NCBI GenBank assembly: GCA_031082125.1
Contig: JAVHLM010000001.1
Location: 383,931-447,930, forward strand
Reading direction: 5' to 3'
Length of the DNA stretch: 64,000 bases
Source: Candidatus Eremiobacterota bacterium
GTDB lineage: Bacteria > Vulcanimicrobiota > CADAWZ01 > Ess09-12
Shown here: piece after piece, positions 17,880 to 26,683 of the stretch
How positions within the stretch are numbered: the stretch's first letter is position 1
Layout: every line of letters starts with the position of its first letter
Program-made: the position numbers and the translations under genes
Notes under the pieces: generated by a model
What the model saw: only the letters and a program-made list of their open reading frames with translations
What the model was told of the DNA's origin: nothing
Database searches by the model: none

Positions 17880-18317
17880 ATGAGACTGACCAGGGTAGTG
17901 ATGATAGCCTGCATGGCAATTATCCTGTGCATTGCGGTCGCGGCACTCATTTTCAATCAGCGGCACCATGAAAAGCCTGCAGAGACAGAATTTCCCGCTC
18001 TTGCCGCCGCCCGCGAGATTACCATGTGGGAATATGAATGCCACTGCAGACGGATCTCGAAGATGCTCTGTTCCGTGGAGAGGGAATCGCTCCTTCTGAA
18101 GATCTCCCTTCATCTGCAGGATGATCCCGAAAGAGAGAGCCATGAAAAAAGGATTCTGAGAGAGCTTTACGGCGGTGACGATTTTACCCAGGTCCTCTCC
18201 CCTGAGGAATGTCCCCGCTGCTGCAGCAGGGATACTTTCGGCGAGCGGGATGAGCTCTTTAATTCTTACCAATATTGCCGTAAGTGCGGAGAAGTGACTA
18301 TCTTTCAGGGGCTGTAA
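17880..18317 (+). CDS. Membrane-anchored protein with zinc-ribbon-like cysteine pairs
   Basis: 145 residues from the ATG at 17880 (CAGGGGTGA upstream). Residues about 5-28 (VVMIACMAIILCIAVAALIF) form one membrane helix after a short basic N-terminus. The C-terminal third has CPRCC and YCRKCGE, two CxxC knuckles about 30 residues apart that should bind one metal ion. Between them and the anchor is a charged helical segment. No family recognised. It ends 8 nt before the convergent endonuclease IV gene. Confidence 0.75.
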   Translation: MRLTRVVMIACMAIILCIAVAALIFNQRHHEKPAETEFPALAAAREITMWEYECHCRRISKMLCSVERESLLLKISLHLQDDPERESHEKRILRELYGGDDFTQVLSPEECPRCCSRDTFGERDELFNSYQYCRKCGEVTIFQGL

Positions 18318-18324
18318 GGGGCAT

Positions 18325-19218
18325 TCAGCAGGGCAGCAGTTTTCGGAGCGTCGCAAGATTTATCACGTCAAGATCAACACCTTTGCGATCCTTTCCCTTG
18401 GGTGTCTCTATAATGAAAGGCACCGCGGCAAGACGATCGTCAGCCAGGAGATTTCTGAAGGTATTGAGCCCAAGAAATCCTTTTCCGATGTGGGCATGGC
18501 GGTCAAGACGGGAGCCGAGATCGCCCTTGGAGTCGTTACAGTGAAGGAGCATGAGGTTTCCAAGGCCGAGAGTATCGTCAAACCGCTTCAAGGTGTCCCT
18601 GCAGGCCCGGGATGTTCTCATGTCATAGCCTGCGGCAAAGACATGGCAGGTGTCAAGGCAGAAGCCTATCCGAGGGGCCAGAGCCCTCATCCTGCCGAGG
18701 CTCTCGAAAGTGGCGCCAAGGCCTGTTCCCTGCCCTGCCGTGGTCTCAAGAAGCACCATGCCCCGCCATGAAGGCATCGTCTCAAGCAGCATATGGAGCG
18801 CTTCCGCCACGAGGCGCTCTCCCTCCTCCTCGCCCGCTCCCATGTGGTTTCCCGGGTGAATCACAAGATATGCTATTGCCAGTGATTCCGCCCTTGTGAG
18901 CTCAACCTTCATGGCCCTGAGAGAGCGTTCGCGAAGCGGAGGGCTTGGCGATGCCAGGTTGATGAGATAGTTGCTGTGGGCAACTACTGTTTCAATGCCG
19001 GTTCTTTTCCGTTCAGCGGAAAACAATGCTGAGGCCCCGCCGGCAAGGGGAGGGGTTTCCCACTGCATGTTGTTCCTTGTGAATATCTGGAGAGCTGTGC
19101 AGCCGGCCTTTTCTGCACGCTGAAAAGCGGTATGCACTCCCCCCGCGATGGACATATGGGCTCCAAGGAGCCTGGTGGCGCCCCGGCGGCTCAGGGAATC
19201 TTCAGCTTTCATTGCCAT
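18325..19218 (-). CDS. nfo: Endonuclease IV (AP endonuclease)
   Basis: 297 residues with LLGAHMSIAGGVHTAF at the start of the barrel, TRNNMQW, AHSNYLINLASP, VIHPGNHMG, LETTAGQGTGLG, GFCLDTCHVFAAGYD, LHCNDSKGDLGSRLDRHAHIG and PFIIETP, i.e. the full set of His, Asp and Glu ligands for the trinuclear zinc site. It incises DNA 5' of abasic sites. The frame is open to 19359, but a promoter-like TTGAAA/TAAAAT pair lies just upstream of 19218 and the family begins a few residues before GAHMSIAGG, so I chose the ATG at 19218 (19212 is equally possible). No ribosome site is obvious. Confidence 0.93.
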   Translation of the reverse strand: MAMKAEDSLSRRGATRLLGAHMSIAGGVHTAFQRAEKAGCTALQIFTRNNMQWETPPLAGGASALFSAERKRTGIETVVAHSNYLINLASPSPPLRERSLRAMKVELTRAESLAIAYLVIHPGNHMGAGEEEGERLVAEALHMLLETMPSWRGMVLLETTAGQGTGLGATFESLGRMRALAPRIGFCLDTCHVFAAGYDMRTSRACRDTLKRFDDTLGLGNLMLLHCNDSKGDLGSRLDRHAHIGKGFLGLNTFRNLLADDRLAAVPFIIETPKGKDRKGVDLDVINLATLRKLLPC

Positions 19219-19387
19219 CTCATTAATTCGGGATTTTATCTGTGTGTGTGGCGATTTCAAGCACGGTCTTTCGCTTGATTTACCTGCACCATCAGCATAA
19301 AGGCTCTTCTCTGCTTCGAAGGCCATTCCCTGCTCTGATACCGGAGCTTCACCATGCATGCCTATGGAGAAGGCACTTTAATTCCTC

Positions 19388-19416
19388 TATACAAGAGCGC
19401 TTTAATAGGCTATAAT
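19388..19416 (+). promoter_or_regulatory. Promoter of the M28 peptidase gene, leaderless
   Basis: TATACA (19388-19393), 17 bp, TATAAT (19411-19416). The ATG at 19424 follows after 7 nt; the earlier ATG at 19415 lies inside the -10 box and cannot be the start. Confidence 0.6.
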
Positions 19417-19423
19417 GAAGGTT

Positions 19424-20422
19424 ATGATTCCCCTTTCATCCGATAATTCCACCCCTGATTACCCCCCCTTCGATGAACAGAGAGCCTTCAGGCTCATCTG
19501 CACCCAGGCTTCTATGGGACCCCGCCCCCCGGGATGCGGCGCCCACAGGACCCTTATCGAGTTCATCAAGCAGGAGCTTGGGAAATATGCCCCCGACAGC
19601 CGCACCCAGCCTTTCGAGGTGATCCTCGGGGGTGAAAAGGTGCCCTGTGAGAACGTGCTTGGCCTTTTCAAATCCCATTCACCTCACCGTAAGATACTTA
19701 TAGGCACCCACTTTGACACGCGCCTCACTGCCGACAATGAGCGCGATGCCGCGGAGCAGGCGAAGCCCATCATCGGAGCAAACGACGGCGGGTCCGGCAC
19801 GGCGGTGATGCTTGAGCTTGCCAGGCTCTTCTCCCTCAGGCCTCCCCCATGCGATATCGTCCTTGCCTTCTTTGACGCCGAGGACGTAGGCAACATCGAC
19901 GGCAACGACTTTTACATGGGCTCCCTTTACTTCTCCCGGCACATGGGAGATTTCAGGCCCGACGAGGTCATTATCCTCGACATGGTGGGAGGAAAATGCA
20001 TGAGCCTCGATATTGACATGAACGGCCTGTATTATGACCAGTGCTACAATCTGGGATGGAAAGCCATGCTGCAGAAATTTGTCATCATTTCAAAGACTCT
20101 TTCTTACAGGCAGCTTGCGGCCCCGAAGAAAAGAAAGTTCAAGTACATCGGATGTGATCATATCCCCTTCCTCCAGGTCCTCATTCCGGCCTTCATCCTC
20201 ATCGACATAGACTATCCCCAGTGGCACACCCACAAGGATCTCCCCGAGCACTGCTCCCCCGATTCCCTCAAGGCCATAGGCCATATCCTCCTGGAATATA
20301 TCTACCACTACCCTTGCTATGAGGAACTTGTGGCGGAAATCAACCGAAAAGCGGAACAGGAAAAGGCAAAAAAAGATGAGCCCCCGCAGCCTGCACCCGA
20401 GGGCTCACCAGTAAAAAGCTGA
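19424..20422 (+). CDS. M28-family zinc aminopeptidase / glutaminyl cyclase-like protein
   Basis: 332 residues. Zinc-site motifs in order: ILIGTHFDTR, GANDGGSGTAVMLELA, LAFFDAEDVG, ILDMVGG and DIDYPQWHTHKD. The last, with its Trp-His pair, is the form seen in glutaminyl-peptide cyclotransferases and their bacterial relatives rather than classical aminopeptidases. There is no signal peptide, so it is probably cytoplasmic, unlike most QC-like enzymes. The C-terminal 25 residues are charged and Pro-rich. Single gene; it converges on the clostripain-family gene with an 8-nt gap. Confidence 0.85.
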   Translation: MIPLSSDNSTPDYPPFDEQRAFRLICTQASMGPRPPGCGAHRTLIEFIKQELGKYAPDSRTQPFEVILGGEKVPCENVLGLFKSHSPHRKILIGTHFDTRLTADNERDAAEQAKPIIGANDGGSGTAVMLELARLFSLRPPPCDIVLAFFDAEDVGNIDGNDFYMGSLYFSRHMGDFRPDEVIILDMVGGKCMSLDIDMNGLYYDQCYNLGWKAMLQKFVIISKTLSYRQLAAPKKRKFKYIGCDHIPFLQVLIPAFILIDIDYPQWHTHKDLPEHCSPDSLKAIGHILLEYIYHYPCYEELVAEINRKAEQEKAKKDEPPQPAPEGSPVKS

Positions 20423-20429
20423 GAGAATC

Positions 20430-22406
20430 CTACTTCACGAAGTGCCCCTTGTTCTGCTCTATCTCCTGGAGCTTCTGCTGCACTGTCTTGCCATCGGCGG
20501 GGCTGGGCTGCTGCATTTCCTCGGCCTTTTTCTTGAGGTTCTTCGGAACGGCGATCCCGTCGTAGATCACCTTGGCCACCGGGAGAGCGAAGCTGAGCAG
20601 TCCTGCCGTGGTCTTGATTCCCGCCGAGGCTCCCATCAGAAGGGCCGCATTCACCGCCACAAGCGCCGCGCCCTCCGCGGTATTGAGGCTTGCATTGACC
20701 ATCTTGGTTTTCTTGTCAAAAAGCACATCGGTGATGCCTTCAGGAGGCCGGTCCTGCGAGGCTTTGTAGAGATCGCTCACGCCTTGGAAGGCCTTGTAGG
20801 CGCCACCGAGCATGCCAAGCTGCGTCGAGAGCTCGCTCCCGAGCCATAGGTAGCTCTTGGGCATGCCATGACGGAGTGCCTGGTATGCCTCGTAATGGGC
20901 GCCCAGTTTCCCTGCCCCCAGGATGGTCTTGGAAATGCCGATAGCCGTATTGCCTACCGTGGAAAGCCTCCTGTCAAGGGTATCAATGCCTTCCTTGGAC
21001 ATCCCGAAGGTCCTGAGAAGGTTGTGCCATGAAGAGTCCCTGGCAATATCCTTCACCATATCGTCCCAGCCCGTCTCCTTGGCATAGGGGATTCCTTCAT
21101 AGTTGTGCGTCGAGCTGAAATTGACGGAATCGGTCTTGGGCGCCGGGTCGAAGCCGTAATTCGTGGGAAGATAGGTCGAGAGGCCTGTTGACTCGGTATA
21201 GCCCTTGCCCTGGTGCTCCACGGCGATGACAGCGCTCCCAAGCGCATCAAGCAGCTCCCGGGCCGCTTTTTTCACGTTCTCATCCTGGATCTTCGCGTCC
21301 TGCTGGAGAATCTTCGCGAAATGCCCCACGTCGTGGTAGTCGTTGTAAAGCTTGTAATTGAGGCCCTGGCAGTAGTTCTCGCTCTTTGCGGCATCCTTCC
21401 TTATCTGCTTATGCTCATCTTTGTCGCCCATGATTGCCTTTGCAAGGGCGTCGGTCGATGCCGTCACCTTGTCAATCTTTGCGAGATCGACCGCTGACAG
21501 GGTTGTGGTAAACATCTCGCTGCCTGTCTGGTAAAAAGACTCATACACAAAGAGCTTCGCAAGGTCCTCTGGCGACATGGGGAGGTCCTTGCTCCCTTCC
21601 TGGAGGACTTTCATTACCTTGGCGAGAGGCTGGGCCGAGCCTCGCTCGGTCTCCTCTGAGGCCACCATGTAGCTGGCGCCGTCTTTCAATGCGTGGGCCA
21701 CCTCTACCTGCGCCATCAGGCATGCGTCAAAATCCACAAGGTCTATCTTCTTGCCTGCCGCCTGGGCAGCCTTGTCAACGACCTCTTTCATTTCAGCGGT
21801 ATCCACGAGGTTCCCTGACTTCTCGTCGCTCAGGGACCCGGCGAACCCGGCGCCATGGTTGAAGAATATGATGGCGTAATGCTCGGCGGGGAACTTCTTG
21901 ATGCCCCATTCCAGGAAGTCGGAGACCACCTTGGGGTCCCCCATGTCCTGCTCACCAAGGTCGGCGAGCTTGGGTGACTTGATCTGGGGGGATTCGCTGT
22001 TATCCTTGGTGACATAATACCTTCTTACCGTCTCGATCTTCTTGTCCTTCATCGTGGTATTCATGATAGTCTCAAGAATGCCGCCGTGGCCCTTGTCACC
22101 GGGATTGCCCCCGATCTCGGCGACAATATTGACGTCGTTGTTGGATCCTACGCCTTCAAGGCTCTTCAGGGCGTCAAACATGGGGACAAAGAGGTTGTTA
22201 TTGCCGTCCATATAGAGAAGGACTGTCCACTTCTTTTTGTCAGGCACCGCATCAAGCGCCCCTGAGAGGTCGAGCCTGTCAGTGGCGGCATGGAGCACTG
22301 CCTTCTGTTCGTCATGCTCCTTCTCTTTCTTCTTGAAAAAATTCTGCAGCAGCTTGTCGGCCTGATCAACCGAGCCTCTTCCGAAATCGGGTATCCTGTT
22401 ATCCAT
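20430..22406 (-). CDS. Clostripain-family (C11) cysteine peptidase
   Basis: 658 residues from MDNRIPDFGRG, chosen because AGGAG is 9 nt upstream and the predicted +1 (about 22449) lies downstream of longer alternatives. KKWTVLLYMDGNNNL opens the caspase-like domain; the catalytic dyad is His184 in FFNHGAG and Cys229 in DFDACLMAQ. A region near 570-620 (AALVAVNAALLMGASAG, LLSFALPVAKVIYDG) is strongly hydrophobic and could insert in a membrane. There is no N-terminal signal, which is unusual for C11 enzymes. The target is probably Arg/Lys-directed by family. Confidence 0.88.
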   Translation of the reverse strand: MDNRIPDFGRGSVDQADKLLQNFFKKKEKEHDEQKAVLHAATDRLDLSGALDAVPDKKKWTVLLYMDGNNNLFVPMFDALKSLEGVGSNNDVNIVAEIGGNPGDKGHGGILETIMNTTMKDKKIETVRRYYVTKDNSESPQIKSPKLADLGEQDMGDPKVVSDFLEWGIKKFPAEHYAIIFFNHGAGFAGSLSDEKSGNLVDTAEMKEVVDKAAQAAGKKIDLVDFDACLMAQVEVAHALKDGASYMVASEETERGSAQPLAKVMKVLQEGSKDLPMSPEDLAKLFVYESFYQTGSEMFTTTLSAVDLAKIDKVTASTDALAKAIMGDKDEHKQIRKDAAKSENYCQGLNYKLYNDYHDVGHFAKILQQDAKIQDENVKKAARELLDALGSAVIAVEHQGKGYTESTGLSTYLPTNYGFDPAPKTDSVNFSSTHNYEGIPYAKETGWDDMVKDIARDSSWHNLLRTFGMSKEGIDTLDRRLSTVGNTAIGISKTILGAGKLGAHYEAYQALRHGMPKSYLWLGSELSTQLGMLGGAYKAFQGVSDLYKASQDRPPEGITDVLFDKKTKMVNASLNTAEGAALVAVNAALLMGASAGIKTTAGLLSFALPVAKVIYDGIAVPKNLKKKAEEMQQPSPADGKTVQQKLQEIEQNKGHFVK

Positions 22407-22455
22407 GGCTTTCATCTCCTGAAAACAGCAGTAATGCATCTTCATGCCTGATCCT

Positions 22456-22485
22456 ATTATAAGGACCGGACAGGGTGAAAATCAA
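22456..22485 (-). promoter_or_regulatory. Promoter of the clostripain-family gene
   Basis: TTGATT (22480-22485), 18 bp, TATAAT (22456-22461) on the minus strand, giving a leader of about 43 nt with an AGGAG site. Confidence 0.75.
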
Positions 22486-22552
22486 CGGATTTTTGTTACA
22501 GGACCGTTAACTTATTTACAGGAGGGATATAAGGGGAGCGGATACCTGCCCT

Positions 22553-22583
22553 AAAAAAGAAGCCGGCTGCGAAAACCGGTTTC
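22553..22583 (-). terminator. Intrinsic terminator after the zinc-ribbon gene
   Basis: GAAACCGG and CCGGCTTC (one G-U pair) around a 9-nt loop, followed by TTTTTT on the minus strand, 30 bp beyond the stop at 22613. Confidence 0.75.
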
Positions 22584-22612
22584 TGGAGAAGTCGAATCTT
22601 TATCGGAGAGCG

Positions 22613-22903
22613 CTAGTTAATCATGCAGGAGAGCTTTTCATAGGCTTTCTTGTCATCAAGATGATGACGCTCCTTCACCAGCGTGAAGATATCCCTGAAA
22701 TACCCGCACTCGCACACGAGGATCACTCCTGTCTTGTAAATACGTGCCGTGCGCATGCCACACTGGGGGCAGGTCATAAGGAACCTGTTCTCCGCCTCCA
22801 CGGGATCGAGGTCCCTGAGGGCCTGGGCCCTGTCCAGAGTAGGATAGATCTGTTGTTGCAGCATTTCCTCCACAAATTTCATGAAACCGTTCACTCCTTC
22901 CAC
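22613..22903 (-). CDS. Small CHC2-like zinc-binding protein
   Basis: 96 residues from a GTG at 22903 with GGTGGAG 6 nt upstream. CPQCGMRTARIYKTGVILVC followed by ECGYFRDIFTLVKE resembles the zinc-binding domain of DnaG-type primases (CPxC, then CxCG and a FTLV-like helix). The polymerase domain is absent, so it may be a stand-alone nucleic-acid- or protein-binding module. The N-terminal 40 residues are helical. Single gene with its own promoter and terminator. Confidence 0.75.
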   Translation of the reverse strand: MEGVNGFMKFVEEMLQQQIYPTLDRAQALRDLDPVEAENRFLMTCPQCGMRTARIYKTGVILVCECGYFRDIFTLVKERHHLDDKKAYEKLSCMIN

Positions 22904-22931
22904 TTTTTACTCCACCGAACAAGAGAAGAGT

Positions 22932-22961
22932 ATTCTACGGATCCCCCTCCAAACCATGCAA
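22932..22961 (-). promoter_or_regulatory. Promoter of the CHC2-like gene
   Basis: TTGCAT (22956-22961), 18 bp, TAGAAT (22932-22937) on the minus strand; the leader is about 20-25 nt and includes the GGTGGAG site. Confidence 0.55.
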
Positions 22962-23117
22962 TTTTCTTCCCTCTTTCATTTTTTTTTTCCACCTGAAGGG
23001 GAGGGCTTTTTTGAAGCATCCTGCCGAAAAACTATTTTATATATGGCTCTTTTCTGATGAGGTGCCTTCTATTCCCATGAGAACAACATATTTATCAGTT
23101 GCGAAAAGAGGAGAAGA

Positions 23118-24443
23118 TCACTTCCCGATCCCCTCAGGCATGATCCCGAGCCTCTTATATACCGGGAAAAGCGTCTCCCTGAGGACTGGCAGTTTTTGCG
23201 CAAAGGCAAGGGCTCCCGCAATGCAGAATGAGCCACCCAGCAGCACGGTGAGCGGCGCCCCTATAATGGTGGCAAGTCCTCCTGCGATTAAGGCTCCAAT
23301 CGGCGAGGCTCCCATGAAAGAGGTCGTGTAGAGGCTCATTGTGCGGCCGCGCTTGTCTTCATCGACAACGGTCTGGATGAGAGTATTGCAGGAAGCGAAC
23401 TGGACCATCATGCCGAATCCTGTTATCATAATAAGGATTAATGAGAGCCAGAGGTGCCTGGACAGAGCAAAGGCAACGATGCCCCCGCCGTACAGCAGTG
23501 TGGCAACTACTATGATGCGGCCGAATCCCAGGACGCTCCTCCGCGATGCAAGGAAAAAGCCGCCGGCAAGAGCCCCCACTCCCGAAGCTCCCAGCAGAAA
23601 TCCCAGTGTTTCGGGACCGCCATGCAGTATGGTGGAGCTGAAGATCGGCATGAGCACCACGGCCGGGACGCCCATCAGGCTTGTGAGGAAAATGAGGGAG
23701 AGAAGAGATTTAATGGGAAGAAAGCCGAACACATAGGAAAATCCTTCCTTGAGAGCGCTGAGAAGAAAGGTGCGCTCCCCCTTTTTCACCGCTGAGAAGG
23801 TCCTGATAGCCAGAAGTGCTGCCAGTATGGCGGTAAAGCTGAGAGCGTTGACAAGGAAACACATCCCCTCCCCCACGCGGGCCACTATGATCCCCGCGAT
23901 GGAAGGGCCCAGCATGCGCGCCGCGTTAAAAAGAGATGAGTTGAGTGCAATGGCATTCCCGAGATCTTCTTTTCTCTCGACTATATCATAGACAAAACTC
24001 TGGCGTCCCGGCATGTCGAAGGCCGTGATAAGTCCCATCACCACGTTCAGAGTAATGATCTCCCAGACGGTAATGAGGCCTGACAGGGTGAGAAAGGCGA
24101 GCACATATGCCTGGATCATCATAAGGGTCTGGGTCACGATGAGAATTCTCCGCCTGTTCCAGCGGTCAAGCAGTACGCCGGCAAGGGGGGAGAATATGAA
24201 GGCCGGTATCTGGCTCGAGAAGGCCACAAGGCCAAGGTAGAACGGGGAGCCGGTGAGACGGTACACGAGCCAGCTCGTGGCAACCATCTGCATCCAGTTG
24301 CCAATCTGGGAGACACTCTGGCCCATGAAAAAAAGGCGGTAATTTCGGGAGCGCAGGGCTCTTACCAGGAGCGCCGGGCCCTTGACTTCGGATTCATTAC
24401 TGTGATGAAGACGGGATCCCTTGCGAGATTCTGCGATGGCCAT
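23118..24443 (-). CDS. MFS transporter, EntS/MFS_3-like exporter
   Basis: 441 residues from the ATG at 24443. Typical MFS_3 features: RNYRLFFMGQSVSQIGNWMQMVATSWLVYRLT in the first helix, GVLLDRWNRRRIL in the 2-3 loop, and MPGRQSFVYDIV in the 4-5 loop; 12 helices in all. Relatives export siderophores, drugs or unknown small molecules; nothing nearby identifies the substrate. The predicted mRNA begins at the ATG, so earlier starts in the frame are excluded. Confidence 0.9.
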   Translation of the reverse strand: MAIAESRKGSRLHHSNESEVKGPALLVRALRSRNYRLFFMGQSVSQIGNWMQMVATSWLVYRLTGSPFYLGLVAFSSQIPAFIFSPLAGVLLDRWNRRRILIVTQTLMMIQAYVLAFLTLSGLITVWEIITLNVVMGLITAFDMPGRQSFVYDIVERKEDLGNAIALNSSLFNAARMLGPSIAGIIVARVGEGMCFLVNALSFTAILAALLAIRTFSAVKKGERTFLLSALKEGFSYVFGFLPIKSLLSLIFLTSLMGVPAVVLMPIFSSTILHGGPETLGFLLGASGVGALAGGFFLASRRSVLGFGRIIVVATLLYGGGIVAFALSRHLWLSLILIMITGFGMMVQFASCNTLIQTVVDEDKRGRTMSLYTTSFMGASPIGALIAGGLATIIGAPLTVLLGGSFCIAGALAFAQKLPVLRETLFPVYKRLGIMPEGIGK

Positions 24444-24450
24444 ATAGTAA

Positions 24451-24478
24451 ATTATAGCACTTATTTCTGCCATGTAAA
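24451..24478 (-). promoter_or_regulatory. Promoter of the MFS gene, leaderless
   Basis: TTTACA (24473-24478), 16 bp, TATAAT (24451-24456); the ATG at 24443 follows 7 nt after the -10 box. Confidence 0.7.
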
Positions 24479-24579
24479 GGGAAAAAGAAGTAAAACGAAG
24501 AAAAACGAAACAGAGCAACCGGGGACTGAAATTTTTGAAAAAGAGCCTGTCCCTGTCACCTGGTAAGGAGGAAAAAACG

Positions 24580-25191
24580 ATGAAAATTCTAGTGGTCTTT
24601 TATTCCATGTACGGCCATGTCTACAGGATGGCTGAAGCCGTTGCTGAAGGCGCGCGCGAGGTGCAAGGCGCCGAGGCGGTCCTGCGGCGAGTGCCCGAGA
24701 CTCTCACGGAAGAGATCCTTGGGAAGATGGGCGCCCTGGAAGCCCAGAAGAGCTTCGCCCATGTCCCTCTCTGCACCGTCGATGAGCTTGCCGGGGCAGA
24801 TGCCATCATATTCGGTACTCCAACGCGCTTCGGGAACATGTGCGGGCAGATGCGCCAGTTTCTTGATGCCACAGGGCAGCTCTGGGCTAAAGGGGCGCTT
24901 GTGGGCAAGGTGGGGAGCGTTTTTGCCAGCACGGCGACTCAGCATGGCGGCCAGGAATCTACCATTCTCTCGTTCCATACCACGCTTCTCCACCAGGGCA
25001 TGGTGCTCGTGGGGCTCCCTTACAGCTTCCAGGGCCAGTCGGGTGTCGAAGAAGTGAAGGGAGGAGCGCCTTATGGCGCCACAACCATTGCAGGTACCAA
25101 GGGTGAGCGCATGCCATCCGATACGGAGCTTGCAGGGGCCCGCTTCCAGGGAAAGCATGTGGCGGAAATCGCAGCAAAACTGAGCCGCTGA
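24580..25191 (+). CDS. wrbA: NAD(P)H:quinone oxidoreductase, WrbA family flavodoxin-like
   Basis: 203 residues from the ATG at 24580, 8 nt after a perfect [27 protein letters not shown] binds the FMN phosphate; [23 protein letters not shown] and [15 protein letters not shown] complete the flavin and quinone site; [11 protein letters not shown] and the C-terminal [11 protein letters not shown] are family marks. It reduces quinones by two electrons, protecting against redox cycling. Single gene ending before a shared terminator. Confidence 0.95.
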   Translation: MKILVVFYSMYGHVYRMAEAVAEGAREVQGAEAVLRRVPETLTEEILGKMGALEAQKSFAHVPLCTVDELAGADAIIFGTPTRFGNMCGQMRQFLDATGQLWAKGALVGKVGSVFASTATQHGGQESTILSFHTTLLHQGMVLVGLPYSFQGQSGVEEVKGGAPYGATTIAGTKGERMPSDTELAGARFQGKHVAEIAAKLSR

Positions 25192-25235
25192 GAGCTCCGG
25201 GGCTTCAGATTACCGTGTCTTCAGGCCGGTACAAC

Positions 25236-25264
25236 AAAAAGGAGGGGCACCGCGGTGACCCTCC
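25236..25264. terminator. Intrinsic terminator between wrbA and the convergent hypothetical gene
   Basis: GGAGGG-x-CACC-GC-GGTG-x-CCCTCC forms a long stem, followed on the minus strand by TTTTTGTTG. It mainly serves the minus-strand gene; for wrbA the downstream T-run is missing. Confidence 0.75.
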
Positions 25265-25280
25265 CTGAGTGCTCCCTGCC

Positions 25281-26231
25281 TTACTCCCGGGGCTTCTTGT
25301 TCCGGTCTTTCTCCTCTTCAGGCTCCTGGGGCTCCTCGAGGCTGAAGTCCATGACACCCGAAGCCCGCTGCTTCTCGAGCTTCTCAATCCTCTTTTTCAC
25401 TTCTTCGGCATCGGGGGCATCGGGGTTATCCCTGAGGTACTGCTGCGCCTTCTGGAGCTCGTCGCCGCCTTCTTCCTTCATAAGGGTCTTGAAAGGCTCA
25501 TTCCCGTCAAGCCCCTGGACAGAGAGGACACGCTGCCCTCCCTCGAGCTTGCCCTGGCCCGCGATGAAAAGGATCTTCATCAGGGAGTCGGCCTTCAGGT
25601 TCCCGTCGCCGGGGATGCCCATGGATTTCCCGCTGTTCTTCTCCATGAGCCTCATTGCCGATTGTTTTATCGCCTGCTGATCGACCTTGTCGGCGTCCTT
25701 GCCCTTTATCTGCACGTCAAAATGGGCGATATTTCTTCCCGGCGTCGCCACGTCGCCTGCCCTTATGAGGGGGGTGAAGATGAGATCGACCTCGATGTCG
25801 AGCTTCTTCTTTTCCTTTGCCTTGCCGGTCTTTTTCACGTCCTTGGGGGCATTTGCCTCAACGCCAGGCCGCGTCTCGCCTGCTTCGACATTATTCTGCA
25901 CGGCGCCCGTGGGATCGGTATCGAGAGATTCCTCGGCCCCGCTGTTTTCTTCACCCTGTCCCTGCTGCGGAACTGCCTTTTCGTCAAGATTGGGAAAAGC
26001 GCCAGGATAGCGGATCTGATCGATGGCATCAAGAGTTTTGTTGTAATAGGCCTGGAGATCCTGCACATTCCCCGGGGTGATCTGCTCCACGGGCATCAGG
26101 GAGCCCGAAGCGGCATCATCGGTACGCCTCTCTCTCTCCACCTGCCTCTGTCGGATCTCCGCGAGGTCCTGGGGGGATATCTGCCCTGTCGAGGAGGACA
26201 GAGCGGGATTGAAAGCGATAGGATCGTTCAT
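25281..26231 (-). CDS. Hypothetical charged protein
   Basis: 316 residues from MNDPIAFNPALSS (ATG at 26231, AGGTGAG just upstream). There is no signal or membrane segment. A low-complexity middle (about 85-145, Glu/Gln/Pro/Lys) separates a Gln/Arg helix from a folded part with KKLDIEVDLIFTPLIRAGD, FDVQIKGKD and KILFIAGQGKLEGG. The C-terminus is acidic and coiled. I do not recognise a family. It has its own promoter and a 60-nt leader. Confidence 0.7.
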   Translation of the reverse strand: MNDPIAFNPALSSSTGQISPQDLAEIRQRQVERERRTDDAASGSLMPVEQITPGNVQDLQAYYNKTLDAIDQIRYPGAFPNLDEKAVPQQGQGEENSGAEESLDTDPTGAVQNNVEAGETRPGVEANAPKDVKKTGKAKEKKKLDIEVDLIFTPLIRAGDVATPGRNIAHFDVQIKGKDADKVDQQAIKQSAMRLMEKNSGKSMGIPGDGNLKADSLMKILFIAGQGKLEGGQRVLSVQGLDGNEPFKTLMKEEGGDELQKAQQYLRDNPDAPDAEEVKKRIEKLEKQRASGVMDFSLEEPQEPEEEKDRNKKPRE

Positions 26232-26300
26232 GGAACTCACCTCTCCCGTGCCTGCAGATCTGATCACAACCTACTGGCAACAGTAATTTATATTATCATT

Positions 26301-26329
26301 ATTATAGCGTACCGCAGCGGCATAGTCAA
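26301..26329 (-). promoter_or_regulatory. Promoter of the hypothetical gene
   Basis: TTGACT (26324-26329), 17 bp, TATAAT (26301-26306) on the minus strand. It is back to back with the plus-strand promoter that begins at 26346. Confidence 0.75.
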
Positions 26330-26345
26330 TATTTTTCCTCATGCC

Positions 26346-26374
26346 TTGACAGCATGGAAAAAATCTGTTTTAAT
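26346..26374 (+). promoter_or_regulatory. Promoter of the short peptide gene
   Basis: TTGACA (26346-26351), 17 bp, TTTAAT (26369-26374); predicted leader of about 25 nt with AGGGAG. Confidence 0.7.
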
Positions 26375-26405
26375 GTGAGTCCACAGAGACAAACTTATCA
26401 GGGAG

Positions 26406-26567
26406 ATGAATACCGTGAATTACGCCGACCAGATCAGCTCCAGGGACTTCCTGGAGAACAAGAACGCACTGAAACAGAAGCTCATCATGGCTTTCGGGAA
26501 TACCTGCAAGGATTCCGGCGAGCTCGAGGAATACATCAACAAGGTGAACGAGATCCTCAGGGCTTGA
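26406..26567 (+). CDS. Short peptide, 50-53 residues, unknown function
   Basis: Starts MNTVNYADQ and ends YINKVNEILRA. AGGGAG directly abuts this ATG, so the GTG at 26415 (9 nt after the site) is the likelier start, giving 50 residues. It is helical and charged, with a single Cys in GNTCKDSG. It has a good promoter, G/C-ending codons, and overlaps no other real gene. It is followed by a C39-like peptidase and a radical SAM/SPASM gene, so it could be a peptide substrate, but each of the three has its own promoter. No family recognised. Confidence 0.6.
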   Translation: MNTVNYADQISSRDFLENKNALKQKLIMAFGNTCKDSGELEEYINKVNEILRA

Positions 26568-26623
26568 CGAGGTGCATTACCGCCACCCTGTCCAGAATTT
26601 AACCAAATGTTAATAAGAAATAA

Positions 26624-26653
26624 TTGACTTTCCAGGCACCGGGATGTTACAAT
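26624..26653 (+). promoter_or_regulatory. Promoter of the C39-like peptidase gene
   Basis: TTGACT (26624-26629), 18 bp, TACAAT (26648-26653); leader of about 24 nt with GCGGAG. Confidence 0.65.
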
Positions 26654-26683
26654 TTCTGTAAGAGATAAAAAAGCGGAGACCTG

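Noticed and set aside
25269-26378. A 369-codon plus-strand frame
   Set aside because: It covers the terminator and both promoters around the minus-strand hypothetical gene and has no domain. The minus strand has a promoter, ribosome site and terminator in the right order.
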